A stretch of 64,000 nucleotides of DNA from Mesorhizobium sp. M7A.F.Ca.US.008.03.1.1. GTDB taxonomy: Bacteria > Pseudomonadota > Alphaproteobacteria > Rhizobiales > Rhizobiaceae. Shown here one piece after another: positions 33,513 through 41,083 of the stretch. A program made the translations under genes and the position numbers. Where the stretch lies: positions 20,452 to 84,451 of the forward strand of contig NZ_RZRU01000027.1 of the NCBI RefSeq assembly GCF_003997495.1, written 5' to 3'. The notes below the pieces were generated by a model. The model searched no databases. It worked only from the letters and a program-made list of their open reading frames with translations, and was not told the DNA's origin. Numbering within the stretch: position 1 is the stretch's first letter; every line of letters starts with the position of its first letter.

Positions 33513-33934
33513 CAGGCCATGCGCCAACGCTTCTACGTCCGGGCGACTACATAAGAGCAAACGGACACATCTGGGTCATCGTCTTCTTGCTGGACGCCAA
33601 AGACGTGGCGGGACTCCCCGACTGGCCGCACTACTTCGTGGTGCGCTCCGTCCGTGACGGGCAACGCACGGTGATTCTCTATCACTTGTTTCCTGCTGAC
33701 GACCGTCTGCATCACAGCGCGAGCCAACTGGACGGCATCTACACGCTGCACGAGGACAATCGCAAAATGGCGTTCCTATGCCGCGACGAACCCGAAGGCA
33801 TGTTTGCAAAGCTTCTTCGAGCGACGGGCGGCGTTGAATGGTCCGCCCGCTGGCGCATCTCTTTCAACAAGTTGACAGGGTCCGACGTTCCCCCGCGTGC
33901 GAACTGGCGGCAAGCCCTGCCGGGAGAAGTCTGA
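33509..33934 (+). CDS. Hypothetical element protein (141 aa)
   Basis: The start at 33509 overlaps the previous stop by 4 bp. The protein begins LLRPGDYIRANGHIWVIVFLLD, suggestive of a small SH3-like beta barrel, and includes HYFVVRSVRDGQRTVILYHLF. Tryptophans are frequent. I do not recognise a family. Its placement between a terminase-like gene and a second beta-rich protein suggests a structural or packaging-related role, which is inference only. Confidence 0.6.
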   Translation: MTGHAPTLLRPGDYIRANGHIWVIVFLLDAKDVAGLPDWPHYFVVRSVRDGQRTVILYHLFPADDRLHHSASQLDGIYTLHEDNRKMAFLCRDEPEGMFAKLLRATGGVEWSARWRISFNKLTGSDVPPRANWRQALPGEV

Positions 33935-34314
33935 TGACCGTATCAGTCGACGTTGGCGATATCGTCGTGGCGGGATCAGGGTTGCGATGGTGCGTGCTGG
34001 CGTTTGTCGGCAATCCCAGCGGCGGTCAGGATGCGAAGCTGATCCGCAAAAACGGCGATGGCAGCTACAGCGGATTCCAGAAGGATGCCGAAATGCTGAT
34101 CGCGGTGGAGACGCCTGTCTTCCAGCCCGGCGAACAGGTGACGATTGACGGCTTCAAGGGCACGTTCCTGAGCCGCGAGGCAGAGAGCGACGTGGCGCGC
34201 ATCATGCTCGCACCACGCCAACGGCAGTTGTCGAGCGGCGGCTTTGTCCAGATCGAGGCCGGTGTGGCTCGCGCCAGCTACGCCCTATTCGTCGTCCAAA
34301 ACCGAAAACTGTAG
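33934..34314 (+). CDS. Hypothetical element protein, beta-rich (126 aa)
   Basis: The ATG at 33934 overlaps the previous stop by one base (TGATG). The sequence alternates hydrophobic strands and glycine turns, with VDVGDIVVAGSGLRWCVLAFVG and FQPGEQVTIDGFKGTFLS, consistent with a pair of SH3-like barrels. No signal peptide or catalytic motif is visible. Function unknown; probably works with its operon partners. Confidence 0.6.
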   Translation: MTVSVDVGDIVVAGSGLRWCVLAFVGNPSGGQDAKLIRKNGDGSYSGFQKDAEMLIAVETPVFQPGEQVTIDGFKGTFLSREAESDVARIMLAPRQRQLSSGGFVQIEAGVARASYALFVVQNRKL

Positions 34315-34324
34315 GAGAAGACAC

Positions 34325-35071
34325 ATGGCCACCAATGCTGATTTTGAACAAAAACTGCACGTCTCACCCTCTATCAATGAATTGGCAATCGACCACTTTG
34401 CCGAGCGGCCGAAGGGCAACGACAAGCAGCCCGAACCCGACCTGGAGCATGTCGGCCTATCAGCAGCGATGAAGGTGGCGCGGGAGGAGGCCCACGCGCT
34501 CGTCGCCCTGGTCAACACTGTTTATGCAGACGGAACGCAGACGCCTGCTGCAGCGGTGATCCAAGTCGCTGCCGCCGCGAAGAAGACCGGCGAGCGCGTC
34601 GCGGCGCGGCTCCTTGCTGCTCAAGCGACGGTGGATGCCACAATTTCCTCGCTGGAAAAAGCGACGTTCGCTCCGCTGCCGGATGCCGACATTGGGGAGA
34701 AGTTCGACAAGCAAATCCTTTATGCGATCAAGACCATGACACCTGGCGAACGCAGCGAAGCTTTCGCTGAAGCATTCGAGACCGGCGATATGACGATCAT
34801 CGGTTCGGTACTCCGCGCGCCAGCCCTGTTGTCAGGCATGAAGGCAGCCGAGATCGCCGCGCTTCGGCATCGCTTCCAGCAAAAGCACCACCCGGCAGAG
34901 ATGGCCCGTCTGGAGCGCTTGAAGAAGATGCGCGTGGCGTCAGACACCGGTGGCAAGGCCTTCGTCGCACTCATCAAGCAAGCAGGCGACACTACTTTCG
35001 CCAATGGCGCAATCGCTGCTCGCACGAAGCGGGAAGCGGTGCTGGCGGCACAGCAGGAGGCATCAGCATGA
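34325..35071 (+). CDS. Hypothetical helical element protein (248 aa)
   Basis: The ATG at 34325 has TAGGAGAAG upstream. The protein is almost entirely helical and alanine-rich, with AAMKVAREEAHALVALVNTVY and KTGERVAARLLAAQATVD. No enzyme motif is seen. It could be a scaffold or DNA-associated protein. It overlaps the next gene by 4 bp. Confidence 0.6.
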   Translation: MATNADFEQKLHVSPSINELAIDHFAERPKGNDKQPEPDLEHVGLSAAMKVAREEAHALVALVNTVYADGTQTPAAAVIQVAAAAKKTGERVAARLLAAQATVDATISSLEKATFAPLPDADIGEKFDKQILYAIKTMTPGERSEAFAEAFETGDMTIIGSVLRAPALLSGMKAAEIAALRHRFQQKHHPAEMARLERLKKMRVASDTGGKAFVALIKQAGDTTFANGAIAARTKREAVLAAQQEASA

Positions 35072-35643
35072 GCAAGCGAAACAGCCACACCACAAGTGAA
35101 GGCGTTGTCCTGCGCAAGAAGATCACCACGGCGGACCTTGCGTCGGTGCCGGAGGAATATCGCGTTGCTTACCGGGCGGTTGACGAAGACGATGACGATT
35201 GCGAGGGCTATGACTTCATCCTGGCTGTCAGCGCTGCGAACTACGTCACGGAGGCAAAGGCTGAGATCGCGTCCCTCACTGCCAAGCTGGAGACGCTCAA
35301 AGTTGAAGGCCCCGCGCGTGTGGCAGCTGAAAAGCTTGCGTCACGCGACTATGCAGTCGCTACAACCCTTCGTCATTCGCTTGTGAAAGCTGGCGTTAAA
35401 TCCGGCTTGGTCGAAGGTGTCATCGCGTTGCTGAAGGACGAAAACGATTTCGAGGTCGAGGAGTCCAGCGACCGCAAAAAGAGGCCTGTCGTCAATGCCC
35501 GGACCGAGCGTGGGCTACTGACTGTCGATGCCCTCGTCGAGCAGTTCGTCACGACACAAGGGGCAGCTTATCTGGAAAGGCGCGCTGCCCCCGCTGGTGG
35601 CCACTTCAGTCAGCTACAGTCGGGGTTGAAGGCGCGTCGCTGA
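35068..35643 (+). CDS. Hypothetical scaffold-like element protein (191 aa)
   Basis: The N-terminal part (EYRVAYRAVDEDDDDCEGYD) is acidic, followed by a short coiled coil (VTEAKAEIASLTAKLETLK) and a C-terminus with LVEQFVTTQGAAYLERRA and a basic end. Acidic-coiled-basic layouts occur in phage scaffolding or head proteins, but this is only a shape argument. Its last 38 bases overlap the convergent wHTH gene. Confidence 0.55.
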   Translation: MSKRNSHTTSEGVVLRKKITTADLASVPEEYRVAYRAVDEDDDDCEGYDFILAVSAANYVTEAKAEIASLTAKLETLKVEGPARVAAEKLASRDYAVATTLRHSLVKAGVKSGLVEGVIALLKDENDFEVEESSDRKKRPVVNARTERGLLTVDALVEQFVTTQGAAYLERRAAPAGGHFSQLQSGLKARR

Positions 35644-35926
35644 CGACAGGACCCTTGCCAAAAGCGAGGGTCTTGGCCTTTGCACGCTTTGGCTGAACGA
35701 CGCTGTAGCGCATTGCCCCGTCTTTCATGACGCCACTGATGGCTGCGCCCCCGCGCTTCACATCGCCGATTAGCGAGTATGCGGCCTGCTTGCTGATCGA
35801 CAGCTTGTCGGCGATTTCCATGACGCTGACGGCACCGCCATTCAGCATTTCCAATACCTGGGATTTTTTGGTCTGCCGAATGGCGACGGGGGTCCCGGCT
35901 TTGACTTCAACTTTTCTCTTGGACAT
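35606..35926 (-). CDS. Small winged-helix transcriptional regulator
   Basis: From ATG 35926, preceded by AGGAG, the 106-residue protein has KKSQVLEMLNGGAVSVMEIADKLSISKQAAYSLIGDV, a clear helix-turn-helix in which ADKLSISKQAAYSLI forms the recognition part. Basic tails flank it. It converges on the five-gene operon and overlaps its last gene, so mutual antisense interference is possible. It may repress the element's early or late genes. Confidence 0.7.
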   Translation of the reverse strand: MSKRKVEVKAGTPVAIRQTKKSQVLEMLNGGAVSVMEIADKLSISKQAAYSLIGDVKRGGAAISGVMKDGAMRYSVVQPKRAKAKTLAFGKGPVVSDAPSTPTVAD

Positions 35927-36044
35927 TTGATGTACTCCTGTCTGACACGTCCTTAATGGACGAAGCAGACATAGGACATCATTCCTATGTGAAACGAGCG
36001 ACTGATAGTTGTCATCTGATTTCAGTTTGCGACTGATGGCGCTG

Positions 36045-36737
36045 CTAGGGTGTAGTCGAACCAGGGCCCGTATCGGGGGCCAACTCGCCGGGGCCGACGC
36101 ATCCATTGTAGAAATCGGGCTCCTTGATCGCCGAGCATCGGTCAGAGTTCGCGCGCATCAACTCGAACATTTTGTCAGCATCCAACGACAACCGGCTGAC
36201 TCGCAGTTCGCCGTCGGAATCCCCGAATACAAATACAATGTCCGTTTTTGGTACCTCTTTATTCCCTTCAACAAGCATAAGCATTTCAAGTGAATTTCTA
36301 TAAGATTGCTCTCCGCTGAGAAGCGGGACCACGTCGAACATCAGCAGATTGCTTCCGGGCGCAATGATTGCTTTCTGATCATCGCGCAATCGGATCTTCG
36401 TTGCGGGGGCGAGATACTCACTTTCTGTATCCGCGCGAACAAACACCCCTGGAGCATCGCCATTGTTGACCACCAGCAGTCGGATAGTGGTTCCCTCCAG
36501 GGAGATCATGGGGGCAGACATATCCGAATGTGGTTTATGGAGGAGGGTGATGAAGCTCGGCACGGCGAAACTGAGCACGGATATCAGTGCCGTAAGCAGC
36601 GCCAATACTGTGCTTGAAACGGCAAACCAGCGCCGCCAATCCTGATAGGATTGACAGTGAGTGCAAACTTGAGCGCCCTCGGGGATAGATAAACGACACT
36701 GTTGGCAGTGTGTTATCCGCTGCTCTTCGTCTGGCAT
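36045..36737 (-). CDS. Zinc-ribbon single-pass membrane protein (cargo)
   Basis: The 230-residue protein has an N-terminal zinc ribbon (HCQQC...VCTHC), one strong membrane helix (VSSTVLALLTALISVLSFAV) near residues 40-60, and a 150-residue beta-rich domain. The charge pattern places the ribbon in the cytoplasm and the C-terminal domain outside. No family is recognised. Lying in the cargo zone near the integrase, it could be an exclusion or defence factor, which is speculation. Confidence 0.65.
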   Translation of the reverse strand: MPDEEQRITHCQQCRLSIPEGAQVCTHCQSYQDWRRWFAVSSTVLALLTALISVLSFAVPSFITLLHKPHSDMSAPMISLEGTTIRLLVVNNGDAPGVFVRADTESEYLAPATKIRLRDDQKAIIAPGSNLLMFDVVPLLSGEQSYRNSLEMLMLVEGNKEVPKTDIVFVFGDSDGELRVSRLSLDADKMFELMRANSDRCSAIKEPDFYNGCVGPGELAPDTGPGSTTP

Positions 36738-36787
36738 GATTTCGACTCGTCCCCAAGTTCTTCCACCATTTGACCAAGTACCATAGC

Positions 36788-36818
36788 AAAAGGGCACCCC
36801 GTTGCCAGGATGCCCTTC
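36788..36818 (-). terminator. Probable intrinsic terminator (minus strand)
   Basis: On the minus strand, AGAAGGGCA and TGCCCTTTT form a stem around a 14-base loop, ending in TTTTGCT. It would end transcription arriving from the 73-residue gene at 37098 before the zinc-ribbon gene, giving the latter its own promoter. Confidence 0.5.
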
Positions 36819-36854
36819 TGTTCAGAACAATCGGGTCATGAGTAGGAGAACCGA

Positions 36855-36909
36855 AGCCCACCTAGGATGCATGAAGCATCCCAACTCAAGTCGGTAGCGT
36901 GAGCTACCG
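36855..36909. ncRNA. Paired hairpins, possible small RNA
   Basis: GGATGC/GCATCC (36855-36871) is followed by CGGTAGC-GTGA-GCTACCG (36892-36909), a stem capped by a GNRA-type tetraloop. Two well-formed hairpins 20 bp apart in a non-coding stretch may be part of a small RNA or a leader. Strand and expression are unknown. Confidence 0.3.
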
Positions 36910-37097
36910 CCCGACTGGCTGGCCTCGATCGCGAAGAAAATGCTCACGGCATTCTCCGTTGCTATCGTGTGCGAGGACCCTTGTAGTAGCCGCCATCGCA
37001 CATTTGACCATCGTCTTGAGGGTTCACTCTGTAAGCCACCTAAGGAACCCACAACCCGTGCGGCTATTTCGTAGTTGATGATGAAGTGGCTATGCTG

Positions 37098-37319
37098 TCA
37101 GCGAACGTCAAGGTCGGCTACGTAACTTTCCACATCGGCCAAAGTGTCCGTATATTCGCGCCCATGGCAGCCCCTCACCACGGTATTGTTTTCGGTGATC
37201 ATATAGCCGGGACCGTAGTAGGCGCGGAGCCACGAACGAGCGGGTGTCTTGCGAAGCCGGAAGCCATGCTTGCTAAGGCGTCGGCGGGCATTATCTTCTC
37301 TGGATTTTTCAGTCCGCAT
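37098..37319 (-). CDS. Small conserved hypothetical protein (73 aa)
   Basis: The basic protein contains NARRRLSKHGFRLRKTPARSW, YYGPGYMITENNTVVRG and LADVESYVADLDV. I recall close relatives in many rhizobial genomes and mobile elements, with no known function. The start at 37319 follows GAGGATGC; an upstream in-frame ATG at 37478 would add a region lacking coding character. Confidence 0.7.
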   Translation of the reverse strand: MRTEKSREDNARRRLSKHGFRLRKTPARSWLRAYYGPGYMITENNTVVRGCHGREYTDTLADVESYVADLDVR

Positions 37320-37534
37320 AAAAGCATCCTCATGTTGTGAGAACGTCCTTTGCGTTGCTCCGGGGGTCGGCTGGGACGGTGGTTGCCGAGGCCCGTGGGC
37401 TGAACTCGCCCTGCACGTCACTTCTAGCCCACCTGCACAGCCTGAGGAAGCGGCCTTTGCAGGGCTGGTTAACGCCACCCGTGCACTTGGGGCGGCGCGC
37501 GTGCTCGTCGCGCGACAGGCGGCGGCTTTGGCCG

Positions 37535-37942
37535 CTACTCATCGTCTTCTTCCTTCTCGCCTTCCAACTTCTTGGCCAGCACAAAGCCAATTCGATTTGG
37601 CTTGTCCGTCGTCACCTTGATGGCAACCAGTAGAACATTCACTTGGGAAATATGCTGGATCAACTCAACAGGATTGCCGTCCAGATTCTTGCCATTAAAG
37701 ATCACAAAGTCTGGCCCCCAATACCCAACATCGTCAATGTGAATTGGTTCACGCGCACTAAAGTTGACTAATCTTGCGCCAATCTCCTGATCGGCTTCCA
37801 GCTCTTCTTCAAAGGCGATGATCGACCTAACAATGCGCTCGTGTGCCCACTTGGCTGGGTTCGCCTCTTCGAACTTGGGCAGATTAAGTTCTGGGAGACG
37901 GGGGAGGCGAAGAAATGGCATCTCGAAGGAATCGTTCGACAC
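37535..37942 (-). CDS. DUF6173-like protein (135 aa)
   Basis: The sequence has NPAKWAHERIVRSIIAFEEELEADQEIGARLVNF then HIDDVGYWGPDFVIFNGKN and LIQHISQVNVLLVAIKV. This matches my memory of DUF6173, a family of unknown function seen in mobile regions. It starts at GTG 37942 behind GAGGAG. Cytoplasmic, no membrane segment. It is the cargo gene nearest the integrase and is divergent from it. Confidence 0.65.
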   Translation of the reverse strand: MSNDSFEMPFLRLPRLPELNLPKFEEANPAKWAHERIVRSIIAFEEELEADQEIGARLVNFSAREPIHIDDVGYWGPDFVIFNGKNLDGNPVELIQHISQVNVLLVAIKVTTDKPNRIGFVLAKKLEGEKEEDDE

Positions 37943-38074
37943 GTACGGATCTCCTCAAACTGATTCCTTATATTACCCCTCAGCGCCACGCTTGGATACG
38001 GAAGCACGAGCCCCTCATCGTTGCTGACCAACAGATTTTATGCAACATAGTGCCTCTAGACAGGAGACACAGTC

Positions 38075-39364
38075 ATGTCAGTTCGTAAGCGTAAATGGAC
38101 CACCGCTAAGGGCATCCAGAGGGAAGCTTGGTTGGTCGACTACACAGACCAGCACGGCAAGCGTCACGCCAAGACGTTCGACAGGAAGAAGGATGCTGAC
38201 GCCTATGCCAGCGCCACCGACGTTGAGGTGCGGGGCAACAGCCACGTGGCAGACTCCGACACCATCACGGTCGAGGAAGCGGGCAAGCTATGGGTGAAAC
38301 GAGCGGTCGATGAGTTGGAGCGAGGCACGGCTGACCAGTACGGCCAGCACCTGAACCTGCATATCATCCCGTTCATCGGTAAGCTGAAGCTGTCCAAAAT
38401 CACAGTGCCAGCCGTACGCAAGTTCATGGATGACCTGACAGCTGCGGGCCGTTCCACGCCCATGGTCAAGGGCGTCCGCACAAGCTTGGGGAGCATCATC
38501 GCGGAAGCCCAGGAACGCGGCTACGTCGTGCGCAACGCGGTGCGGGATATGAGCAACAACCGCAAAGGCAAGACCGATGGCGCCAAGCGCCGAAAGGCGA
38601 AGCTGATCGTCGGCGAACACATTCCAACGCGCGAGGAGATCCAGTTGTTTCTGGGGGAGCTTTCCAAGTCGACCAGCAACTATCGCGTCATGATCATCAC
38701 GGCCATCTTCACTGGAATGCGGGCGTCTGAATTGCGGGGGCTGCGTTGGGCTGACGTTGACCTCGAGGGGCGGCGCATTCGCATCACCCAGCGGGCCGAC
38801 AAGTACAACAAGATTGGCATGCCAAAGTCGGAAGCTGGTCAGCGGACCATTCCCATGTTCCCGATGGTGTTCAACACCCTCACGGAGTGGAAAGAAAAAT
38901 GCCCGAGAAAGAAGGAAAAGGGCACCGGCAAGCTGTTGCCACTTGAGTTCGTCTTTCCAAATGGACAGGGCAATGTCGAGTCGCATTCCAACATCCTGCA
39001 GCGGGGCCTTTGGGCGCCACAGATTGCTGCTGGCGTGGTGCGGGAGGAGAGGCCGGTCGATGCGGCGGGCAAACCCCAGCTAGACGATCATGGCTACGAG
39101 ATCGTCATCATCAAAGCCAAGTACCCCGGCCTTCATGCGCTGCGCCACTGGTTCGCTAGCTGGTGCATCAACTCAAAAGCGCGCGGCGGCAGGGGCATGA
39201 CCCCAAAGGAAGTGCAGGACATCCTCGGCCATTCGACCATCGGACTGACGCTGGACACCTATGGCCACCTGTTCAAAGACCATAGTGACAACGACGCACT
39301 TGCTGAGGCTGAGGCAGCGCTGTTAACCCCTGTTTCCGCAACACAGACGCAACATGCCGTCTAA
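38075..39364 (+). CDS. Tyrosine integrase of the element
   Basis: The 429-residue recombinase has an N-terminal arm-binding region, a SAM-like core-binding domain (LERGTADQYGQHLNLHIIPFIGK) and the catalytic residues R216 (TGMRASELRG), H354/R357 (HALRHWF), H386 (ILGHSTIG) and Y396 (LDTYGHLF). AGGAG precedes the ATG. It ends 30 bp before attR, and its last codons overlap a putative arm site. It should catalyse insertion into tRNA-Arg(CCT). Confidence 0.95.
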   Translation: MSVRKRKWTTAKGIQREAWLVDYTDQHGKRHAKTFDRKKDADAYASATDVEVRGNSHVADSDTITVEEAGKLWVKRAVDELERGTADQYGQHLNLHIIPFIGKLKLSKITVPAVRKFMDDLTAAGRSTPMVKGVRTSLGSIIAEAQERGYVVRNAVRDMSNNRKGKTDGAKRRKAKLIVGEHIPTREEIQLFLGELSKSTSNYRVMIITAIFTGMRASELRGLRWADVDLEGRRIRITQRADKYNKIGMPKSEAGQRTIPMFPMVFNTLTEWKEKCPRKKEKGTGKLLPLEFVFPNGQGNVESHSNILQRGLWAPQIAAGVVREERPVDAAGKPQLDDHGYEIVIIKAKYPGLHALRHWFASWCINSKARGGRGMTPKEVQDILGHSTIGLTLDTYGHLFKDHSDNDALAEAEAALLTPVSATQTQHAV

Positions 39365-39374
39365 TTACGCAACA
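39336..39374. other. Integrase-arm-like repeats at the right end
   Basis: CGCAACA occurs three times in about 40 bases (starting near 39337, 39348 and 39368), the first two inside the last codons of the integrase gene. The same core recurs at the left end, as expected of arm-type sites. Confidence 0.5.
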
Positions 39375-39394
39375 AAAACAACGGAATTGATAAA

Positions 39395-39441
39395 ATTCCT
39401 AATCTGTAGGTCACAGGTTCGATTCCTGTCGGGATCACCAC
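39395..39441 (+). other. attR: displaced 3' end of the original tRNA-Arg
   Basis: The segment matches tRNA-Arg from the anticodon stem to CCA plus one base, 45 of 47 identical. The two differences (G at 39416, C at 39426) form the same base pair in the T stem, so they are compensatory. Under the usual tRNA-integration scheme this fragment is the host's original 3' end. Confidence 0.92.
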
Positions 39442-39552
39442 GCTTTTCAAAGACTTGGTGAGCCGCCATACTTCTTGCGAAAATTGGTTCGCTGCAGTGG
39501 ATGGAAATCTCACGCCCTCCATCTTGCATTTGACAACGGTCGGGCTTCAGAT

Positions 39553-40113
39553 GTGAAGGAGAATCCTCGCCTGCGCTGGAATTTCGGCATTCGTCTGTTG
39601 CATTGGCTGACCGTGATCGCGCTCGCGGCGCAAATCGCCATTGCCTTTGGGCCGATGGACGGGCCGGGCATGGCGACGATGAACTGGCTTCCGCTTCACA
39701 TGTCGATCGGCGTGACGATCCTTGCCATCATCGTCCTCAGACTTTGCTGGCGCCTCTTCACCCGGGCCCCTGTCAGGCAAACCTCACGGCCCGTACGATT
39801 TGCGACCTCATTCTTCCACATGCTTCTCTACATCACGATTCTCGCCGTCCTTATAACGGGATGGCTGGGCTACCGGCCAATGCCTTTCATGCCTCCCGCA
39901 CGGCTTTTCGGAAACTTGCCTGTTCCGCTGGCGCCGTCCGTCAGCGCGCTGTCGGCAAGGGGGTTCGCACTCATCCATGCAAAGCTGGTCTGGGTATTGC
40001 TTGGACTTGCCGGCGTTCACATCCTGGCTGCCCTGGTGCATTTCGTGCTGTTGCGCGATGGTGTTATGCGAAGCATGTTCTTCAGCCGGTCGAACACCGC
40101 CTCGCGGGAATAG
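39553..40113 (+). CDS. Cytochrome b561-type membrane protein
   Basis: The protein (186 residues from GTG 39553) has four membrane helices with conserved histidines: RLLHWLTVIAL, LPLHMSIGV, SFFHMLLYI and ALIHAKLVWVLLGLAGVHI. This matches bacterial cytochrome b561, which carries electrons across the inner membrane using two hemes. The start is uncertain: an AAGGAG lies at 39557-39562 with no good start after it, and the frame also opens at 39475, just after the attR repeat. Confidence 0.82.
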   Translation: MKENPRLRWNFGIRLLHWLTVIALAAQIAIAFGPMDGPGMATMNWLPLHMSIGVTILAIIVLRLCWRLFTRAPVRQTSRPVRFATSFFHMLLYITILAVLITGWLGYRPMPFMPPARLFGNLPVPLAPSVSALSARGFALIHAKLVWVLLGLAGVHILAALVHFVLLRDGVMRSMFFSRSNTASRE

Positions 40114-40155
40114 AAAATGCCGCTTGCGGATGAGGACGGCTGCTCACGGCATCGC

Positions 40156-40190
40156 CCACGATCCTCCCGCCACGATCCTCCCGCCACGAT
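40156..40190. repeat. 14-bp tandem repeat, 2.5 copies
   Basis: CCACGATCCTCCCG occurs at 40156-40169 and 40170-40183, followed by CCACGAT. It sits between convergent genes and has no evident function. Confidence 0.8.
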
Positions 40191-40353
40191 AACCGCATAG
40201 CGCGCGGCCTGGCTATTGCGACAGAGCAACGGACACGCCAGGTTCAGGCGTGCCGCGCCGCTCCAGAATGCGCAGTGATACATGCGCGGCCCTGCCGGTC
40301 CCGCCGTGACAGCAACCGCACCGTTTTTCCGTGCTCGACGTAGACGATCCGCT

Positions 40354-40707
40354 TCAGCCAATCCTGACGACAAAATGCTTCGTCACCGGCTCGATGATCT
40401 TCCAGGTTCCCTTGAAATCCGCTTCCACCACGAAGGCATCGCCGGGGCCGACCTCGACCGGCGTGCCGCCGTCCGGCGTGATGATGATGCGGCCGGCGAT
40501 CATGTGCACGAACTCGTAGTCGGTGTAAGTGGCGTGATAGGTGCCGGGCGTCGCGCGCCAGGTGCCCGACAACACCTTGCCGTCCTCGGTCGTATGCTGG
40601 ACCGCGGTTTGCATGGTCGGCTTGCCCTCGACGACGATCCAGCCAGCCAGATCGCCGGCGTCCGCGTGTTCGACCGTGCCGAATTTGAGGATTGTCTCGC
40701 GTGTCAT
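40354..40707 (-). CDS. Cupin domain protein (Cupin_3, DUF861-like)
   Basis: The 117-residue protein has LSGTWRATPGTYHATYTDYEFVHMIAGRI and TPVEVGPGDAFVVEADFKGTWKI, the typical small cupin motifs. Relatives include enzymes acting on small organic acids and proteins of unknown role. ATG 40707 follows GGAGC. Substrate unknown. Confidence 0.82.
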   Translation of the reverse strand: MTRETILKFGTVEHADAGDLAGWIVVEGKPTMQTAVQHTTEDGKVLSGTWRATPGTYHATYTDYEFVHMIAGRIIITPDGGTPVEVGPGDAFVVEADFKGTWKIIEPVTKHFVVRIG

Positions 40708-41083
40708 GTGCTGGGCTCCGTTTGGTGGATTGCGTGGCGTTGTCAGATAACCGATGCACCTGCCGCGAGCAATGCCGGCGCCATACGGCGCAGGCCAACG
40801 AACTCGGGTTAACGGGTTCCTTCGGAGCCTTCGCCGGCACGTTGGCTGACGGTGCATCAAACGAAAAACCCGCCGTGGGGCGGGTCACTGGCGCAAATCA
40901 GCACCATGAACGAATATGTACCTTAGCTGAGGGCACCGAGTCAAGAAAAAATTCCTATCGCGAAAAGCTGCCGGCACAAAAGCTGCCAACACTGGCTGCC
41001 ACGAGGCCTTTTGTTAATCTGAAGTCATAGCCCTGCCATGCGACGCACGACACGCTCGCACCCTTCGGCTCTCGACGGGCGGG
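40708..41083. other. Intergenic stretch with a minus-strand terminator
   Basis: No gene is supported in these 376 bases. The only notable structure is an intrinsic terminator at 40862-40885 serving minus-strand transcription. Confidence 0.6.
40862..40885 (-). terminator. Intrinsic terminator of the sugar operon
   Basis: On the minus strand ACCCGCC-CCAC-GGCGGGT is followed by TTTTCGT, a standard stem plus U-run. It lies about 200 bp downstream of the epimerase gene and should end the leftward carbohydrate operon. Confidence 0.8.

Larger units (their letters stand above)
36738..37097. other. Non-coding stretch with paired hairpins
   Basis: No supported gene lies here. The stretch includes a terminator-like hairpin (36788-36818) and two neighbouring hairpins (36855-36871 and 36892-36909). 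It separates two minus-strand cargo genes. Confidence 0.6.
29156..39441. mobile_element. 10.2-kb integrative element in tRNA-Arg(CCT), satellite-like
   Basis: A 47-bp segment of the tRNA (29156-29202) is repeated at 39395-39441 with two differences, which fixes both ends. The offset gives a 10,239-bp excised form. A tyrosine integrase ends 30 bp before the right repeat. The element holds an AlpA-like protein, GIY-YIG-like nuclease, primase, possible origin, terminase-small-like operon and a cargo block, but no evident capsid, portal, large terminase, tail or conjugation genes. That gene set fits a phage satellite or a minimal integrative element. Confidence 0.9.

Noticed and set aside
36822..37052. 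Possible 76-residue minus-strand gene
   Set aside because: It spans the paired hairpins, lacks a ribosome site and has no coding character.
40156..40190. Short tandem repeat considered as a CRISPR fragment
   Set aside because: The 14-bp units are directly adjacent without spacers; no cas genes are in the window.
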